Shown here one piece after another: positions 62,260 to 64,000 of a stretch of DNA of 64,000 nt; within the stretch, counting starts at the first letter, position 1, and every line of letters begins with the position of its first letter. The notes beneath the pieces are model-generated. The model had not been told where the DNA came from, did no database searches, and saw only the letters and a program-made list of their open reading frames with translations. This stretch comes from Romboutsia faecis. GTDB taxonomy: Bacteria > Bacillota > Clostridia > Peptostreptococcales > Peptostreptococcaceae. A program made the translations under genes and the position numbers. The DNA is taken from the NCBI RefSeq assembly GCF_014323405.1, contig NZ_JACRWE010000004.1:372001-436000 (forward strand), written 5' to 3'.

Positions 62260-63921
62260 ATGAGAAAAGCATGGTGGAAAGAAGCTGTAGCTTATCAGAT
62301 TTATCCGAGAAGTTTTATGGACTTTAACGGTGATGGAATAGGAGATATTCGAGGTATTATAGAAAAGTTAGATTATTTGGTTTATCTAGGAGTAGACGTA
62401 ATATGGGTATCTCCATTTTACAAATCACCAAATGATGATAATGGCTATGATATAAGCGATTATAAAGCTATAATGGATGAATTTGGTACTATGGAGGACT
62501 TTGATGAACTATTAAAAGAAGCACATAAAAGAAATATAAAATTGATAGCGGACTTAGTAATAAACCATACTAGTGATGAACATCCATGGTTTATTGAATC
62601 AAAGTCTTCTATAGATAACGATAAAAGAGATTGGTATATTTGGAGAAAGGGAAAAAATAATAAAGAGCCAAATAACTGGGAAAGTATATTTAAAGGATCT
62701 GCTTGGCAATATGAAGCAGAAACTGGCGAATACTATCTACATTTATTCTCAAAAAAGCAACCAGATTTAAATTGGGAAAATAAAGAAGTAAGAGAAGCAC
62801 TATATGAAATGATAAATTGGTGGTTAGATAAAGGTATTGATGGATTTAGGATAGATGCTATAAGTCATATAAAAAAGGACCAAGGTCTTTTGGATATGCC
62901 AAACCCTGATAATTTAGAATATGTACCATCTTTTGATAAACATAGCAATAGACCTGGGATACAAAATTTTCTAAAGGAGTTAAAAATAAATACTTTTGAT
63001 AAATATGACATAATGACGGTAGGGGAAGCTGCTGGAGTTGATGCTGATGAAGCTAAAGTTTGGGTTGGTGAAGACGATGGAAAGTTTAATATGATATTCC
63101 AGTTTGAAAATATGGACTTATGGAATGATAATCCAGGTAAAAATGTAGATTGGGTAGAGTATAAAAGGGTCATAAGTAAATGGCAAAATAAGCTTCATAA
63201 TAAAGGATGGAATGCTTTATATATAGAAAATCATGATACACCAAGGGCTGTATCTACATTAGGAAATGATAAAGAGTATATATATGAAAGCGCAACCTCC
63301 TTAGCACTTATGTACTTTATGATGGAAGGGACACCTTTTATATACCAAGGGCAAGAATTAGGTATGACTAACACTAAATTTAATAATATTGAAGAATATA
63401 ATGATGTTAGAGCTAAAAGTGTATATGAAGATAAAATAAAAAGTGGAAGAACTATAGAGGAAGCTTTACGTGAATTAAATGCATCTTCTAGAGATAATAC
63501 AAGAACTCCTATGCAATGGGATTCTTCTAAAAATGGAGGATTTACAGTAGGAAATCCATGGATTAAAGTAAATGAAAATTACGAAGATATTAACGTTGAG
63601 AAGCAGTTAAAAGATAGCAATTCAGTATTAAATTTTTATAAAAATATTATTAAAGTAAGAAAAGAAAATGAATGTTTAATTTATGGATTATATAATCTTA
63701 TTCTAAAAGAAGATAAAAATATATTTGCATATGAAAGAATACTTGATGATAAAAAATTCTTAATAATAACTAATTTGAGCAATTATGATAATACATATTC
63801 TTATAATAAGTTAAATTTAAGATTTAGTAATTTAGTAATATCAAATTATGAAGTTAAAGAGCATAAAGATATAAATAGTATGATATTAAAACCATGGGAA
63901 GCTAGAATGTATAAAATATAA
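62260..63921 (+). CDS. malL: GH13 alpha-glucosidase (oligo-1,6-glucosidase type)
   Basis: 553 residues. The catalytic barrel has YQIYPRSFMDFNGDGIGD, region I DLVINHTS, nucleophile D199 in GFRIDAI, acid/base E256 in TVGEA and D326 in IENHDTPR. It hydrolyses short alpha-glucans or isomaltose to glucose. Trehalose-6-phosphate hydrolase is a near relative, but no trehalose PTS is here. The start is ATG 62260 after GGAGGAA. An ATG at 62242 overlaps that site. Last gene of the operon. Confidence 0.88.
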   Translation: MRKAWWKEAVAYQIYPRSFMDFNGDGIGDIRGIIEKLDYLVYLGVDVIWVSPFYKSPNDDNGYDISDYKAIMDEFGTMEDFDELLKEAHKRNIKLIADLVINHTSDEHPWFIESKSSIDNDKRDWYIWRKGKNNKEPNNWESIFKGSAWQYEAETGEYYLHLFSKKQPDLNWENKEVREALYEMINWWLDKGIDGFRIDAISHIKKDQGLLDMPNPDNLEYVPSFDKHSNRPGIQNFLKELKINTFDKYDIMTVGEAAGVDADEAKVWVGEDDGKFNMIFQFENMDLWNDNPGKNVDWVEYKRVISKWQNKLHNKGWNALYIENHDTPRAVSTLGNDKEYIYESATSLALMYFMMEGTPFIYQGQELGMTNTKFNNIEEYNDVRAKSVYEDKIKSGRTIEEALRELNASSRDNTRTPMQWDSSKNGGFTVGNPWIKVNENYEDINVEKQLKDSNSVLNFYKNIIKVRKENECLIYGLYNLILKEDKNIFAYERILDDKKFLIITNLSNYDNTYSYNKLNLRFSNLVISNYEVKEHKDINSMILKPWEARMYKI

Positions 63922-63937
63922 TAACCTCTACTTATAA

Positions 63938-63967
63938 AATGGACCTATATTAAGTTATGGGTCCATT
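63938..63967 (+). terminator. Weak terminator-like hairpin after the alpha-glucosidase gene
   Basis: AATGGACC (63938-63945) pairs with GGTCCATT (63960-63967). There is no clear T run after it. Confidence 0.45.
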
Positions 63968-64000
63968 CTAATATATAAGAATAATGAATATACAATAGAC

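Noticed and set aside
1..64000. CRISPR arrays, tRNA or rRNA genes, insertion sequences, prophage
   Set aside because: None was seen on reading both strands: no spaced identical repeats, no transposase or integrase, no structural RNA signature.

Overview
The window is about 64 kb of very AT-rich DNA with strong Shine-Dalgarno sequences, frequent TTG and GTG starts, many intrinsic terminators and typical low-GC Firmicute families. A HydG-type H-cluster maturase, a YtaF sporulation-type protein and the clostridial layout point to a strictly anaerobic, spore-forming Clostridia member. Peptostreptococcaceae is my best guess, but that is inference. The content is chromosomal and metabolic: I see no insertion sequences, phage genes, CRISPR arrays, tRNAs or rRNAs.

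Layout. 1-14.4 kb is a mix of single genes: a 5'-truncated methyltransferase, a dicarboxylate/amino-acid symporter, dCMP deaminase, an RND efflux pump with its TetR repressor, a split ThrE-type Thr/Ser exporter, an AraC regulator, a GH2 glycosidase, a PIN-domain protein and a small membrane protein. 14.5-17.8 kb holds an orphan metal-transport pair cbiM-cbiN behind three tandem 11-bp repeats, then an OmpR/histidine-kinase pair. 17.87-19.9 kb carries a structured leader RNA with terminator and antiterminator, a TM1266-type small protein and hydG. 20.9-25.6 kb is a MarR-controlled heterodimeric ABC exporter.

25.7-36.1 kb is a hexuronate catabolic regulon: a GntR/FCD regulator, kdgA-kdgK-uxaB-uxaA-uxaC and a dctPQM TRAP importer. 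All three transcription units have a GTATAC-centred palindrome at the promoter. Together they would import a hexuronate and convert it through tagaturonate, altronate, KDG and KDPG to pyruvate and glyceraldehyde 3-phosphate. 38.8-43.6 kb is the ribose operon rbsKDACB without an rbsR. 43.7-50.4 kb is again assorted: a CapA-like lipoprotein, an orphan EIIB-like protein, a DEAD-box helicase, YitT and YtaF membrane proteins, and several very small proteins.

50.5-53.3 kb is an aromatic amino-acid operon. A near-consensus promoter drives a 50-residue Phe/Tyr-rich leader peptide, then a terminator that can be replaced by a 9-bp antiterminator, then pheA and a DAHP synthase gene, then a decayed tyrA remnant. 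53.3-54.7 kb has a NifU-domain protein and a zinc-type macrodomain protein. 54.8-63.9 kb is a maltose/maltodextrin operon: ABC binding protein and two permeases without an ATPase, a LacI regulator, beta-phosphoglucomutase, a GH65 phosphorylase with maltose-phosphorylase motifs, and a GH13 alpha-glucosidase. It lies behind a perfect cre match and a perfect 14-bp palindrome.

The strongest candidates for undescribed biology are the hydG leader RNA (17871-18036), which I cannot assign to a known riboswitch class, and the aromatic leader-peptide attenuator before pheA (50524-50821). The tyrA ruin next to the attenuator suggests that the operon now serves phenylalanine but not tyrosine.
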